Positions 1 to 12,600 of a DNA stretch of 64,000 nt are shown in pieces (position 1 is the stretch's first letter; each line of letters starts with the position of its first letter). Made by a program: the position numbers and the translations under genes. Location of the stretch: positions 53,501 to 117,500 of the forward strand of contig CAJNDS010000039.1 of the NCBI GenBank assembly GCA_905221605.1, in the 5' to 3' direction. This DNA is from Symbiodinium natans. Taxonomy: Eukaryota; Sar; Dinophyceae; Suessiales; Symbiodiniaceae. Under the pieces are notes generated by a model. The model had not been told where the DNA came from, searched no databases, and was given only the letters and a program-made list of their open reading frames with translations.

Positions 1-586
1 TCCGCATACGGGGTTTGAGGCAATGAAAGGAAGCATGTATGTCAGAGAAGGTGGCTTCCGGATAAGGCAGTTTATGCAAGAGAAGGGGGGGTCGGGGGTT
101 CCGGATCAGGCTGTTCTTGACGAAAAGGTGGGCCTGGCATGAGATGCGTGCGACCCTTTTAACACTTCGCGGCAGCAGGAAAGGAAAAGCTTGTTTGGGC
201 ACCCCAACCTTCCTAAACTTTGAGAAAGTGTCAAGTAGGAGCCAGAAAGACGCATGCTTCTAGGCCCCACAGGGTCGTGAGGCGGTCCCTGAAGACGGCC
301 TTCGTTTTGCGTGTTTTCTTAGGGTGAGGCTCTCAGTTCCTCCAAACACAAAAATCATGTGTAAAATGCGTCGAGAGGTCCGAGCCTTTTTGGTCTTGTG
401 CAGTCCTGTCGAGGGGATTCTACATTCTACCTGCCCTTTGCGGGGCCTCCTCGCAGGGCCCCAGGGCCGTCGGAGCAATGCAGGAACCTCCTCAACACAT
501 CTCGGGAGGTACTTTTTTTCGTCACATGATCGTAAATTGCACGTTCTTGTACCTGAGTAGAAACAACTGCAGTGGGTTCGGAGTAG
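1..586 (+). other. Left edge, probable intron upstream of the A10 exon
   Basis: No recognisable A-domain exon. Short open frames on both strands lack family motifs. It ends in the acceptor GTAG at 583-586. Confidence 0.5.
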
Positions 587-665
587 GTTTTCATCAAGAT
601 GGACCAGCTGGCCCTGACGGCCAATGGTAAAGTTGACCGACGAGCTCTACCTCCACCCACATTTA
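587..665 (+). CDS. A-domain tail exon (A10 motif), NRPS module 0
   Basis: Acceptor GTAG|G at 586/587 opens a frame reading [20 protein letters not shown], the A10 motif of adenylation domains (consensus LPxTxNGKVDRxxL). It includes the catalytic lysine that contacts the adenylate. Only this C-terminal end lies in the window; the rest of the A domain is upstream of position 1 or in unrecognised DNA at 1-586. The 3' limit is approximate. It runs into the carrier exons at 960. Confidence 0.85.
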
Positions 666-3600
666 CGCCAGCCCACGATGAGGCCATTCTTGCGATTGCA
701 AAAGCAGAGCACACCATGGCAAATCGCATTTGCAGTTTTGTTTGCACAGCAACGATACTATCGCAATTCAGACAAGGGGGTGTCCGCGTTAAGGTGCCGG
801 GGCGCACAGATTGCTCGGGTCAGCTTGAGGCCAGCGAAGGGTCTCCGTGCTTTGTTTTTTTGTGCCTCTTTGATGTTGCTCCCTGTTTTTTTCCACTTCT
901 TGCAAGCACCAGAAGGACGTAGATTTTGACGTGAAAGCGATATGTGGGACCGAGAAGAGGCCGCGCTGCAGTCGGCCTTCGCCGCGGTCCTGGGCAGAAA
1001 GGCATCCGAGGCCAGAGCAGGGTGCGGCGTAGAATCGCTTCTTGAGCGGAACCCATGGGCAGGGATGACACGCTCTTGGGAGTTTTTGTGAAAGTGCTCT
1101 TGAGCCCTTCGAGGTGCCTGTTGCGGCATCCTTCTTCGCGCTGGGTGGGCACTCCCTCTCCGTGGGACAGCTTGTCAACAGGATCCGCCGAGAGCTAAGG
1201 CTCAACGCTGCCATTGCGGATGTCTACAGCGCGCCGAGCGTTCAGCAGCTTGCCGTCCGACTGCTTCCTGCACACACTGCCTCCACCAGAGATGTGACGG
1301 ACGCGGGCACACCACCTGCGCCACCTGCGCCATCTGGCCAGAGCCGCTATCCTGCCTCCTTCCAGCAGCTGTCGCTCCAACGAATGTCCAGTGTGAGCAC
1401 AGCGGCCTCGGCGGCCCTGAACTTGGCATTTTGCTGCCATGCCCGAGCCTCAGTTTCGCATGTGTTCGCGTGCCTTTGCCTCGGTGCTCACAGAGCCCAT
1501 ATGGATTGCGGAGAGTGCCATTTAACCTGCCAGTACCTGCCAATCCGAGTGAGGGATAGTCGGATATATTCGGATCTTCATCTCGTGGACGGGTACTCGA
1601 ATACTCGCTCTCCAAGGTGCGGGGATCACTGGATGTCTCGGTGCTGCAGGAGGCCTTCCGCGCGCTGTGCGCTCGCCACGACGCCCTCCGCAGCGTCTTC
1701 GCTCCTTCGGAGCCTCTTTCAGAGTCCACTGCAGAGTGCACTGCAGAGAAGGAGGCTCAAAACGAAGAGCCGGGTCCGGAGGCTCAGTCTCAGGCAGTTT
1801 CTGTCCGTCTCATTTCGGCGGAGGATTGCCTGGACTTCCGTCACATTCCTCACATCGAAAGCTCGGAGTTTGAGTTGGATTGGCTCTTGGATGAGCAGTA
1901 CAAGGTCTTCGATCTGGAGGCTGGGCCTCTTTGCAGGGTCCGCATCTTGCAGGAGAAAGCGGAGGCAGACGCGTGGATTCTTCACTGGACGCTCCATCAC
2001 GTGAGCGCGGACTTGTGGAGCTACACCGTCCTCTTGAAGGACTTGGAATGGGCCTACGAGTCCTACAAGCTGTCCGGTGCGGTCACTTGGCCGAGCCCGG
2101 CCCCACAGTACAGGTCCCTCGCTCGCACCGCAGCACCTTTCACATCCTCTTTACCTTCTGTAGGACGCTGCGGGAGTGTTGTGGGCTTGAGTAGGCCTTT
2201 CAAATCCGGCCCAGGGACTACGCACTGCAGGAGGCGCAGTGGCTGCGCTCCGAGGAAGGGGAGAGGGGCCGAAGCTACTGGCAACAGAAGCTCCAACGGC
2301 CCCCGCCAGTGCTGGATCTGCCTGGAGCGATGCCAAGTGGGCCAAGTGAGCGAAAGGCGACCTTCAAGGGTAGCAAACTGGACACTTGGCAGAGGGCGAA
2401 GCTGCTGCCTTTCCTGTTTTTGCGTCTGTCATGCAACCCTCTTGCATCTGTCTTGCATCTTCCAGTGAGACACGTCAGAAAGGCAACTGAGATCAACATG
2501 GTCAACTCAGGGTCGAAGATATGATGGATGATAAAGGGGATAAAAGGCCTCAAGGTCACTCACAGTGAACCAACCAGATTGTATTCGCTGTGTTTGGCAT
2601 GCTTAGGTTTTGGAGTGATCAACTGTCGGGGTGTCGTTGCAGGCCCTGTCCTTGTCCTTGTGGCGGTTGTGGCGGTGTTGGCACTGTTGTGGCAATGTGT
2701 GCCTTGCTGTTGAGGATTTCGAAGTGTCCGCAGAGCTCTCGGAAGCCCTTCGCGGCCTTGGACAACGTTGCCAAGCCTCACTACACTCTACGCTCCTGAC
2801 TGCATGGATGGTGCTCCTGAGCCGATATGGCCAGGACACGGGCTCTTACCGATAATCGTGGTGTTCAATGTGTTCATTCGTACCGGTTGCTATGGAACCG
2901 ACCGATGCAATCGATCTCTTGCAAGATCGAAGACGCCTAGCGGCGAATCAGCGGCCGCTCCCCAAGATTGTCGGCAAGGGTAGCCGGGTCCAGGGCGTGT
3001 CCGAGGAAGGGTCCGAGATGCTCCTGATGCGCGCCCGCCGCTAGGACTCCTGATCACACACTGGGCTAGGCCATGGGGCCGCTGATGCTGATGATGTGCG
3101 CCTCGTGCCGCTGATGCTGCTGATGCGCGCCCTCTTTGGGGCACGGGAAAGGCTTGCGTGGGGTGCTGGAAAAAAAAGACATGGACGCAGCCCTGGACAC
3201 CCTTCAAATCGGTTGGGGGGCGCGAAGGACCCCAGCTGATGCTGATGATGCGCCCCCAGGCCCGCCAAGGACCCCCAGCTGATGCTCATGATGCACCATG
3301 GCGCATCCAGATGCTCAGCTTGCAGCGGGCCAAGCAGCGGACCCAGTAGCATGGATCAAATCTAAAGCAGTGAAGAATAAAAGCTTTTAGTTCTTTGTCA
3401 TCCAGCTCGAGAAAAAAGCCTCATGTGTGCAGTGGAGCCAACACACGAGCGAGCAGCATGGCTCCTCCCCCGAGTCTGGAGAGTGGAGCGGCCTTTCACG
3501 GACGCACGGGGTCGGCAGTGTGATCACTGTTGAACCCACTTGGAGGTAGCAACCACAGGCATGTACGATAAAGTTCCATAGGACCTGCACAGATGACCCA

Positions 3601-6600
3601 TGACACCGACTGGCACCTGATTTTGTGTACTTACGGTAGAAGTCGGCCTTTTGCGACCAGGAGGAGGACATCTGCGTTGGTACCCCCATGGCCTGCCGCA
3701 CCACTGCGGAGTCTGAAGCGACCGCGGGCTACTTTGCGAACCCTCTTTGCATCCGCGCCACCGTGACGGGCAGTTATGAGAAGCTGCTGAGAGATGTGGC
3801 CAAGGACGTGGCAGAGGCCCTGCAGCATCAGCGGGTGCCGCTCAGCTTTGTTTGCGACGACTTGGGTTTGGATCTGCGCGGGCTGCTCCAGCCTCTTTTT
3901 GTACCTCGGCTGCAACTTGCTAGAGGGACCAGTTGCTTGTTGCACGTCCCACGTTGGCAAGCCACGACGTTGAAAGCACTTCGAAGTTTTTCGATGAAGC
4001 CTGAAGGTGTTCCAGACTTGCCCGGACGAGCAGTATCAATCCTGCTTGCCGTCTTTCTTCATGGGCCACGAGGGGTCTGAGATGTCGTTGGGGTCCTTGC
4101 GCTTAGAGTCCATGGGGCTCGGACTGCGCTTTGCCCAATTCGACTTGGCGCTTGTGCTGGCGACGGCCATGGATGGCCACATCATCGGCAGCTTCCAGTA
4201 CAGTACCGCATCGTACACGCGCGAGGCGACCCTCCGCCTGCAGGTCCAGTACTTGAAAATTCTGCAAGCCATGACGAAGGATCCTTTGAAGGATGTTGGC
4301 CAACTTCCACTCTTTGCGGAAGAGGACAGATCTCCGAATCACACGGGAGTGTAGTATCTTGCGTAGAATATAGAGGGTGTGCAGGACTTGAGCAAACTGA
4401 GTAAGCTGAGCAAGCGGAGCAAACCAACGAAACACGCTGAGATGCTGCAAAGGGCGCAAAACCGACTCGGCGGTGCCACAAATGGACCCCGCCAAAGACA
4501 TTCGGACTCCGTTGGGCTCTGTTAGCCTACAATATTCCGACCTCATCCGGTGTGCTTTGACTTGTAAAGAGGTTTCTGGACTCTTAAGTCTTGTTGCAGA
4601 CATCTACAGCATTGGAGACGAGCGCTACAAATGGAGGCATTCCTCTGGCAAATTCGGCTCATTGTATTGTAAAGCGATTCCGTCAAGATCCCAAAGAAAG
4701 GAAAGCGATACATCCTGTTTCTTTTGTTTGGGGTGTGTCTTGCTTTACGAAATGGGGGCTTATTCGGATGTTATCTTTTCGCCCAAGCCCTAATTATATA
4801 CACCCCCAGATCCCCAGAAAGTTACAGGGACTGCCGGGAAAAACCTCGGTTTTTGGGATTTGCTGATGGCTCATTCTTCATGAGTAAGTTTGTCCAATGG
4901 CTGCACATGTAGTGTTCCACCAAACATACAGACCCCATCAAAGAACGTATGAATGCTACGTGTATTTCTATCGACATTTTAATATTCCCAGCGTCTACAT
5001 AGCTCGATCGACTCGATCGAACCGTTTATTCATTTGTGAGTATCGACGGGAGTTCTTTTGAAAGTTGAGCCGCATGTGCTGCTGATGCAGTTCTTTCGTT
5101 CTAGAGAAAGAGCCCAAAGCCCCACCGATTGGGTGTTGCCATGCCCGCCCTGTCAACAAATGTCAAAAAAGCTTCGGCCGGGTGGCTCCAGGATCTGGCA
5201 GAGCTACGACGCCGCGTGACGAGCCCGTGGCTTCAGGCCTTGTCGGTGCTGGGGTTAGCTGTGACCCTGAGTGCGCGAGTGTTTGCGCGCCCGCCTGCGC
5301 CATGGTTGGTTCAGGGCTTCGTTTAACGCCTAGACCAGCACCCTCAATCGACCGACCATCTATCAGATAGTCGTGAATCGCACATGCCAGTGCGGCGCCC
5401 TGAGCTTTTCCCAAAAATCCCTAGAGCGCTGCGTGCTATTCGGCGTGAACTTAATTTTGAAGGACCGCCCGCACAAGCGGCATGGCTATCTGCGGCCACA
5501 CGCTTGCTACTAGCAGTACCAGCAGTCTTGAGGTGCCCGCAATGCAACAACCACAATGCGAATAAACGGCAGCACAGTGCGGCGAAATCTGCATATTTCG
5601 TCACATGCCCCCATTCTTTAGAGCGCTCTTCAGCCACAGCTGTTGTAGGACCTCCCCAACGAGTCCCTGCCGAGACTCGTGGAGTCACGCGCCGAAGAGA
5701 ACCCCAGCGCCTTCGCGGTGGTGAGCCCACAGGGGACCTACACCTTCGGCGAGGTGCTCCGGCGCGCGCAGCTCCTGGCCATGGCCCTGCTCGAGGCACC
5801 GACGGGACCCTCAAGGCACGGCTCCAGGCACGGCAGCTTCCAGGCCTGGCCAAACCGAAGTGGTAGCCAAGAGCTCAAGGCCCCCCTGGTGGACCTGGTG
5901 GAGTCGGAGTCTGACGACGTGGAATCCCCCAACTTGCTGGTTGGGCTCATGGTGAGTCCCGGGCCTTGGATGGTCTCGGGCCCCTTGGGCGCCTGGATTG
6001 CGGGACGGGGCTACTTTGCCCTGGACTCCTCGCATCCAACAGAGCGCATACAGCAGATGGTCCAGGATGCCCGGGCCCCAGTGGAGACATAATCGTTGAA
6101 GTTGGCAAAAACTCCCGAATTCAGATTTCATGCTAGTTTCCCACAGCTCCGCGGCAAGGCACAGCCGCAGTGCCTCGTTTGTGAGCGGCGGGTGCAGTCC
6201 GTCGCCAACTCCTTGGGCTGGCCAACCCTCGTGGTGGAGGAGTGTGGATTCATACTGACACAGTAGGACCAGCAGCGCTTCATTGGCTTCTGTTAATTTA
6301 GGTGTTAGGACCGTTAGGAACTAGCAAGGCGGAGGAGGAGGAGGAGGAGGAGGAGGAGGAGGAGGAGGAGGAGGAGGAGGAGGAGGAGGAGGAGGAGGAG
6401 GAGGAGGAGGAGGAGGAGGAGGTGAGCAGGGAAAACAGGACTTTCGTACTTGTGGGGTAGGCCAGACCAAGGATCCCGATTCCCGGCAGGTGTCCAAACA
6501 GCAACAAAATAAACGACTGGGACCTCTAGCGCCCACTTAAGTGGACTGGGATCTCTCCTACTCCCCTGCAGTCTCAGAATGCCCTCCCCATCGTTGAAGG

Positions 6601-9600
6601 AGTTGCAAAGCAGGCGCCAAGTCTGCTCGCAAGGGTGCTCTTGCAGATCTATTCGCTGTTGGGATGTGAAGCTTGGCACTGTGCACAGGCGCCCAGCATC
6701 ACCTTGGCCTTATCTTGAGGGGGAGGCACATGCAGTCCTTGTCTTCACAAGTGCCGCCCTCACACTTCAGATCATGCGGCCTTGCAGCACACTTGCACTC
6801 CGCTTCTTGTGGTCGTTTGCGGTATGCGGGTGCACTACCGCTTTCCATCCCGCAACTCAAGTCTCAGGTGGCTCTACTGGACGCCCGAAAGGCCTGAGAC
6901 TCTCCCCCTCTCCCCCTCTCCCCCTCTCCACCTCTCCCCCTCTCTCCCCCTCTCTCCCCCTCTCTTCCCCTCTCTCCCCCTCTCTCCCCCTCTCTCCCCC
7001 TCTCTCTCCCCCTCTCTCCCCCCTCTCTCCCTCTCTCTCCTTCTGTCTCCCCTCTCTCTCCCCCTCTCTCCCTCTCTCTCCCCTCCCTCTCTCTCTCGCT
7101 CTTCTCCTCTCTCCCTCTCTCTCCCTCTCTCTCCCTTCTCTCTCTCGCCCTCTCTCCCCTCTCTCTCCCCTCTTCCTCCTCTCTCCCTCTCTCTCCTCTC
7201 CGCTCTCCCTCTCTCTCCCTCTCTCTCCCTCTCTCTTCCCTCTCTCTCCCTCCCTCTCTCCCTTTCTCTCTCTCTCCTCTCTCTCTCTCCCTCTCTCTCC
7301 CTCTCTCTCCCTTTCTCTCTCTCCCTCTCTCTCCCTCTCTCGCTCTCTCACTCTGGCGGACTCGTTCAGGCGTTCTGCTTTCGATGCGGGCGGTGCTGAC
7401 GCACATCTTGTTCAGCAGCCGACACTTCGGCTTCAAACCTGGGCAGGCTCTTTACTTGCCAATGGCTTGAGCATGCTATCCACGCGGTGCAGCAGCAACA
7501 ACACTTCTTTTCTGCATGCTCGGCTTATCCAGGCAGCGCTGCAGCACACGTCATGGACATTCGATGCGTGCTGCCCTCGTCAGATTGCAGTTGGTTTAAC
7601 CTTATGTCACCGAGCCAGTCGCAGGCCCATATGTGAAATTTGGCCGGCGTTGCTGTCTGGGGCAACAGTTGTTATCAGCAAGCGGGACGGCTCGAAGGCA
7701 CTCGGCTGTCTTTTGCATGTTTCGTGCTCAGATCTGCTCAGATGTGCTCAGACTCCAGGATTTTCAGTACCTCGCCTCGTTGATTGACGAACAGCGGGTC
7801 AGCAAGCCACTCAGAGAAATTCAACGAAGTGACGGAATGATGAGCTTCACACGGACCTTTGAGGCCACGCTCTCTTCGTGCCCTCCTTGCTTGCCGACAC
7901 TTTGAGTAAAGAATTGAATGTGCAGAGCGCGTCTTCGGCTCACTTCAGATCTTATTGCGGACATCTCATGCAGCTAAGGAGATCCTGGAGCACCAAGCCC
8001 TACCTCGGAGTCTGCGGTCCTTGGTTGTGGTGGGTGAGGCACAGCTCGAGTTAAACACTCAGTGATACGCTCCGCGTGGTACTGCGCTCTGTTACAATGA
8101 GTTGGCAGCACCAATTGGCAGGCCTGCTCCCTCAGCCTAGCCAGGCGCATTTTGGAGGTGGGAAGTTAGGGCGAAGTCATAATGAGACGCGAGATGTCAC
8201 CGTTTGATTTTACGAAGTTTGCACTTTTTCGTCGCTTGAGGCCCCGCTGTCCTTGAACAACTTCTATGGGCCCTCTGAAGCAGGCATTGGCGCCACCATT
8301 TACGAGGTGGGGGACAGCCTGATGCAAATGCTGAAGGCTCTGCCACACCAATGGCACTGTGTTCTAGGTAGACAAGATCGGTGCTGTCCCTCGACATGTC
8401 CGTACCCCGGGCTATCTAAAGGTCATGCGCCTGTTGTGGTCAGAAGAAAGGAGGGATAAAGAGGGCAAAGATTGACTCGAATTACGAGAGCAAAGGAGCA
8501 AAGTGTCAAAACCTCAGTGAGGTGCAGAGCCTGCCCATCGGGCGACCCGTCACCTGGCACGAGGTCGGCAGAGATGTGCAAGCACAGGTAGCCAGCAGCG
8601 AAGCAGCTTGTGAAGCTTTGCCTTTAAAGGCAGCTACTGAGACTCAGCGCACAACTCTCAGAGGCGTTACTCCCAAGCGGGGCATACTTTGTAGGGGAGG
8701 GAAGAGGGTTCCTGCTTGGGACTCCCGTGATTGGATTCCTGATCCTTTCGACGCTTTCATGGAGCCCGGCAAAGGCGTAGACGTGTGGTCGCAGGAGACG
8801 TACAAGTCCAACTATCGCTTGGCGTATTGCCATGCAATCGAGGATTTTCCCGACCGTGTCCAAAAAGCCAATTCAGCACGCTTGCTGCTGAAAAGCGCTG
8901 GAGACCCTGGACACAAACTGCACTTTGGGAACTGGCCCGCTAAAGGCGGTGAGAGCCCATGCGAGAGCCCTTTGAGCCCTGGAAGCCCGCAGAGCCGCAG
9001 CACAAGCCTACCCTACTCAGCGAAGAGCTTGGTCAAGGAGTCGATCTACCGGACAGATTATCGTCATGGCCAGTCCGCCGAGCTGGACCCTCACCTCGAA
9101 AGCTTCAGGCCAGCGACTGGGCATGCAAGTAGCAACAAAACTAACGATGGCGTTGGTGGTTTTTGTTTGGCTCTTCTTTAGGGGGAAGGCAGCGCCAGCG
9201 ACTTGAAGGGCGAGTTTGAGGGGGCATCTCGCCGTTCAACATAAGGTTTGCACGAACGTGCTTGCAAATCTAGGCGCATCTTGGTGAGGATGTCGAAGAT
9301 GTAGCTTGCCACGAGCCACAGCCTTCAAGGCATCTTTGTAAACCGCAGAAATTGGACGCCACAGGAACACATAGACGAACGAGAAGAATTAACAACTTTG
9401 CATTGCCAACTGCGCCAAGAGCATCCGGCAAGAATGCGGATCATTGGACGGAGAGGACTTAACCAGCAGCCCCCTTGACCGCCTTTGCTGCCCCAAATAG
9501 CACATGTTCGGGTACAGCATTCGCCACCAGCACCCGGCCCCCCTGAACCCTCCGACAACGGTCACCCAAGCCATCCGATCATCCAGCCACTAAGGTCGCC

Positions 9601-12600
9601 TTGCCGGGCAAGACGTGGAATACCGAGCTTTGGATGGCGAGCCTGCCCAAAAAGACCTCAGCCTAAGCCCCAATCGCCGGAGGCGCCCCCGCCCTGGCTT
9701 CCGCAGGACTGGACAATGCTTCCAAAGTTCCCCCCCGCTAAAGCGGGCAGTAGAACATCCTGCGCTCCGAAGACTCCGAAGGAGCATGGCGAAGCCCCTG
9801 TGGAGCCCCTGTGGAGCCCTGTGAAGTGTGAAGTCGGAATTCAGTTTCACGCAGTTTCACCAGGTGTGTTTGCCCACCTCCAGCGACATTCGAGTCACCT
9901 GAGAGGCATCAATAAGATTGCCAATTAAGGTTTCTTGGTGGTTTGCACGTCATGAGAGAGTTCTTGCTGGACATAAAGCCTCGAAACACTGCTGAAGTGC
10001 CCCAGATGATTCACATGTGAAGCCCGACTGAACAGTATATTATCTAGCCATCCAGAGAACTGTCGAAGAGGCTGGCAATGACTCAGGTGATCTTGCTGGA
10101 CCCACAGCTGCGTCTTGAGCTGAGCTTCTGTGTTTGAGCAACCCTGCTGAGCATGCGAAGGTTGTGCTCTGAACATGTCATCGCGGCCACGCTTGTGAAG
10201 CTTGCGCATGTCTGCATGAAGAACCCAAACTGTTAACCCAAACTTTGCACGCTGCCATACGCCGCCAAAGCTCTGCATGTCAGTTGCTGTGGCTTGTTCC
10301 CCACCCTCCACCCTACGTGCGGGGCTGTTAGATTTTAAAACGAAACCTCTTCTCCTCGCCCATAGTCTGCTCCTTGCCCATCACCCGCATCCACACTACA
10401 GTATCCCCTCAGAGTCCCTGGAGTGCCACCTGTTCTCAGAGCCCCAGAGTATCCCCAGAGTGCCCAACCCCAAAGTATCCCCAGAGTCCCTGCTTGCGCC
10501 CAACCCAAGACCAGATCCACAAGATTTCGTGGAGTTTATTTCTAAGTGTTCAGAGAGAGTTGCTGGAGTGCCACCTTTGGAATGCCCGACCCAGAGTACT
10601 TCAGGAGTGCCCAACCCCAGAATGAGCATCCCTTGCCTGCAATGTGGGGATGTTGGAAGTAAAAGACTTGCATTTTTTGCTGAAATCGATGTGGACGCAC
10701 ATCGACGTACCTGCCAGTTTTCTTAGTAGTGAGATTGCACAGCGAAATTTGCATAAGGGGGCATTTGACTTCATCCTTGATGACTCTCTGCCAGACAAGA
10801 CTTTGCAAATTGTGCCCGGCACGGGTTGCCGTCACGTCCTGCCACAGCAACTGAAAAGCCAAGCGGATGAAGTGTCCGAGTGTTTGAAAAAGCATGAAAA
10901 GGCATCTTTCAGCGGGTATGCGAGGCCCTGCCCTGGGCGACGCGGGGCAGATCGGCATCCTGGGCGAGGCCCTACGTTTTGTCGCCGCGCTAGCCGACGA
11001 AGTTCTTGTGCACAGTTTCCAAGCTTTTTGTTCCTAGGCTCTTTCCTGCGCATCCCAATAAGAGTGTTGCGTAGCAGCTAAGACTCTCAGACGGTGGATC
11101 GTCGTCTCGACGCCCCTCATGCCATCGTTGCCTCATTTTGTGTCAAGCTTTGTGAGGGCCTCGCCAGCGGATACCTCCACTTGCCACACGAGACGAAGAC
11201 GCGGTTCATCAAGACCCCAGAGGTGGCAACCGCTGACTCGTCTATTTGAAGGATGCGTCATCTAAAGGCTTGATTCTGTGGATTTGTGGGTTTGGCGTGT
11301 CGTGACCGTGTCGTGTCACCTCGGGACAAAACACTGTGAGAGGCTATCCGCGAGGTTCTCCCTCACTGTGGTCCCACGACCTACTTGACGGGGGATGTGG
11401 GCCGCTACTGCCAGGAGAACCCCCCCCCGCTAATGAGCCGCTAATGGGTGCCTTGCTGCTGCTGCTGTTCATGCATGGAGGTGGTCTGGAGTCGTGTAAG
11501 TGCTGTCACTCCAGGATGGTATTCTCGAGTTTGTGGGCCGGCTGGACAGTCAGGCAACGTGGCAGTCTCTTGCAATCTCTTGCAATCTGTTGCAGTAAGC
11601 TGTGCGATCTGTTGCATGGAGAGCAGCCGTTTTTCGCCAACGCGGGCACAAAGTCAAGAAAAAATCAGCAAACACCGCACAAGGTGGGCACCCCCCCCCG
11701 GCCCAATTTGCAAACCTCATGCTCGCATGATGAGTTTCACAAAGACTCATCTTTAAAGCCACGGCGAAAAAAGCAGGTCGGTTTGGGGAGGGGCACACCG
11801 GCCCCCCCCCCCCGCCCCACACCATGCTCGTGGTTTGAAGCAAGCTTGCACCACCGCCTCACCGCCCAACCCACTGCCCCACTGCCCCACTGCCCCACTG
11901 CCCCACCGCCCAACCACCCAACCACCCAACCACTCACCACCTGGTGTCTGCCTATGTGTAGCCGTTTGCTTTGCTGAATCTAGCTTTTTCTTTCCGTGAC
12001 TTCTCCATTCTCGCACTTGCCAGATTCTTTCGAGGCGTTTTCCACATGAGCACACCTCAATGTGCCTCAGTGGAGCTTCGAAGGTGAAGCTGCGCGGTCA
12101 GCGGGTGGAACTTGGGGAGATCGAGGCGGCGCTCCTCTCGGCGCCTGCCGTGACAGAGGCTTCCCACGGGGGTCAACCAAGTTAGTCAGCATCCCCGAAG
12201 CATCCTCCAACTCGCTAACCACCTCGGAGGCGGTTGCCCTTGTGCACGCGGACCGGCTCATCGGATACTTCTCCACCTTGCAGGCTCCGCCTTGGCTTCG
12301 CGCGAGTTGCTTCCTTAGCTCCCCTCTGCCCTCTTTGCCCGCTCAGGGTGTGGAGGAGGGCGAAGCCGTCTCGCAGTGCGTGGACAAAACGCGGCAGCGG
12401 CTGCCCAGGCCGAAGGGAACGAGAGCGGATGAGAGCGGCCCGGTACCTCCTTTCCGCCCAGTTTGTGAATCAGTTTATGTCATCATATGTCATCATGCAG
12501 TCGCAACTTCTCATCTGGCAGCTCGCGCCATCTCCTTTTGAAGGTACATGTGGCCGGAGCTCGTCCACATCAAGGAGTGGCCAAGAGGTCGCACGGGCAA

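Noticed and set aside
6298-6536. Long poly-Ser, poly-Leu and poly-Pro reading frames on the - strand
   Set aside because: They are translations of the (GGA)n microsatellite in an intron.
6782-7436. Leu/Ser/Pro-rich (+) and Glu/Arg-rich (-) proteins up to about 400 aa
   Set aside because: They read through the (CT)n tract; the real coding pieces there are the 24-nt A3 exon and the exon at 7370.
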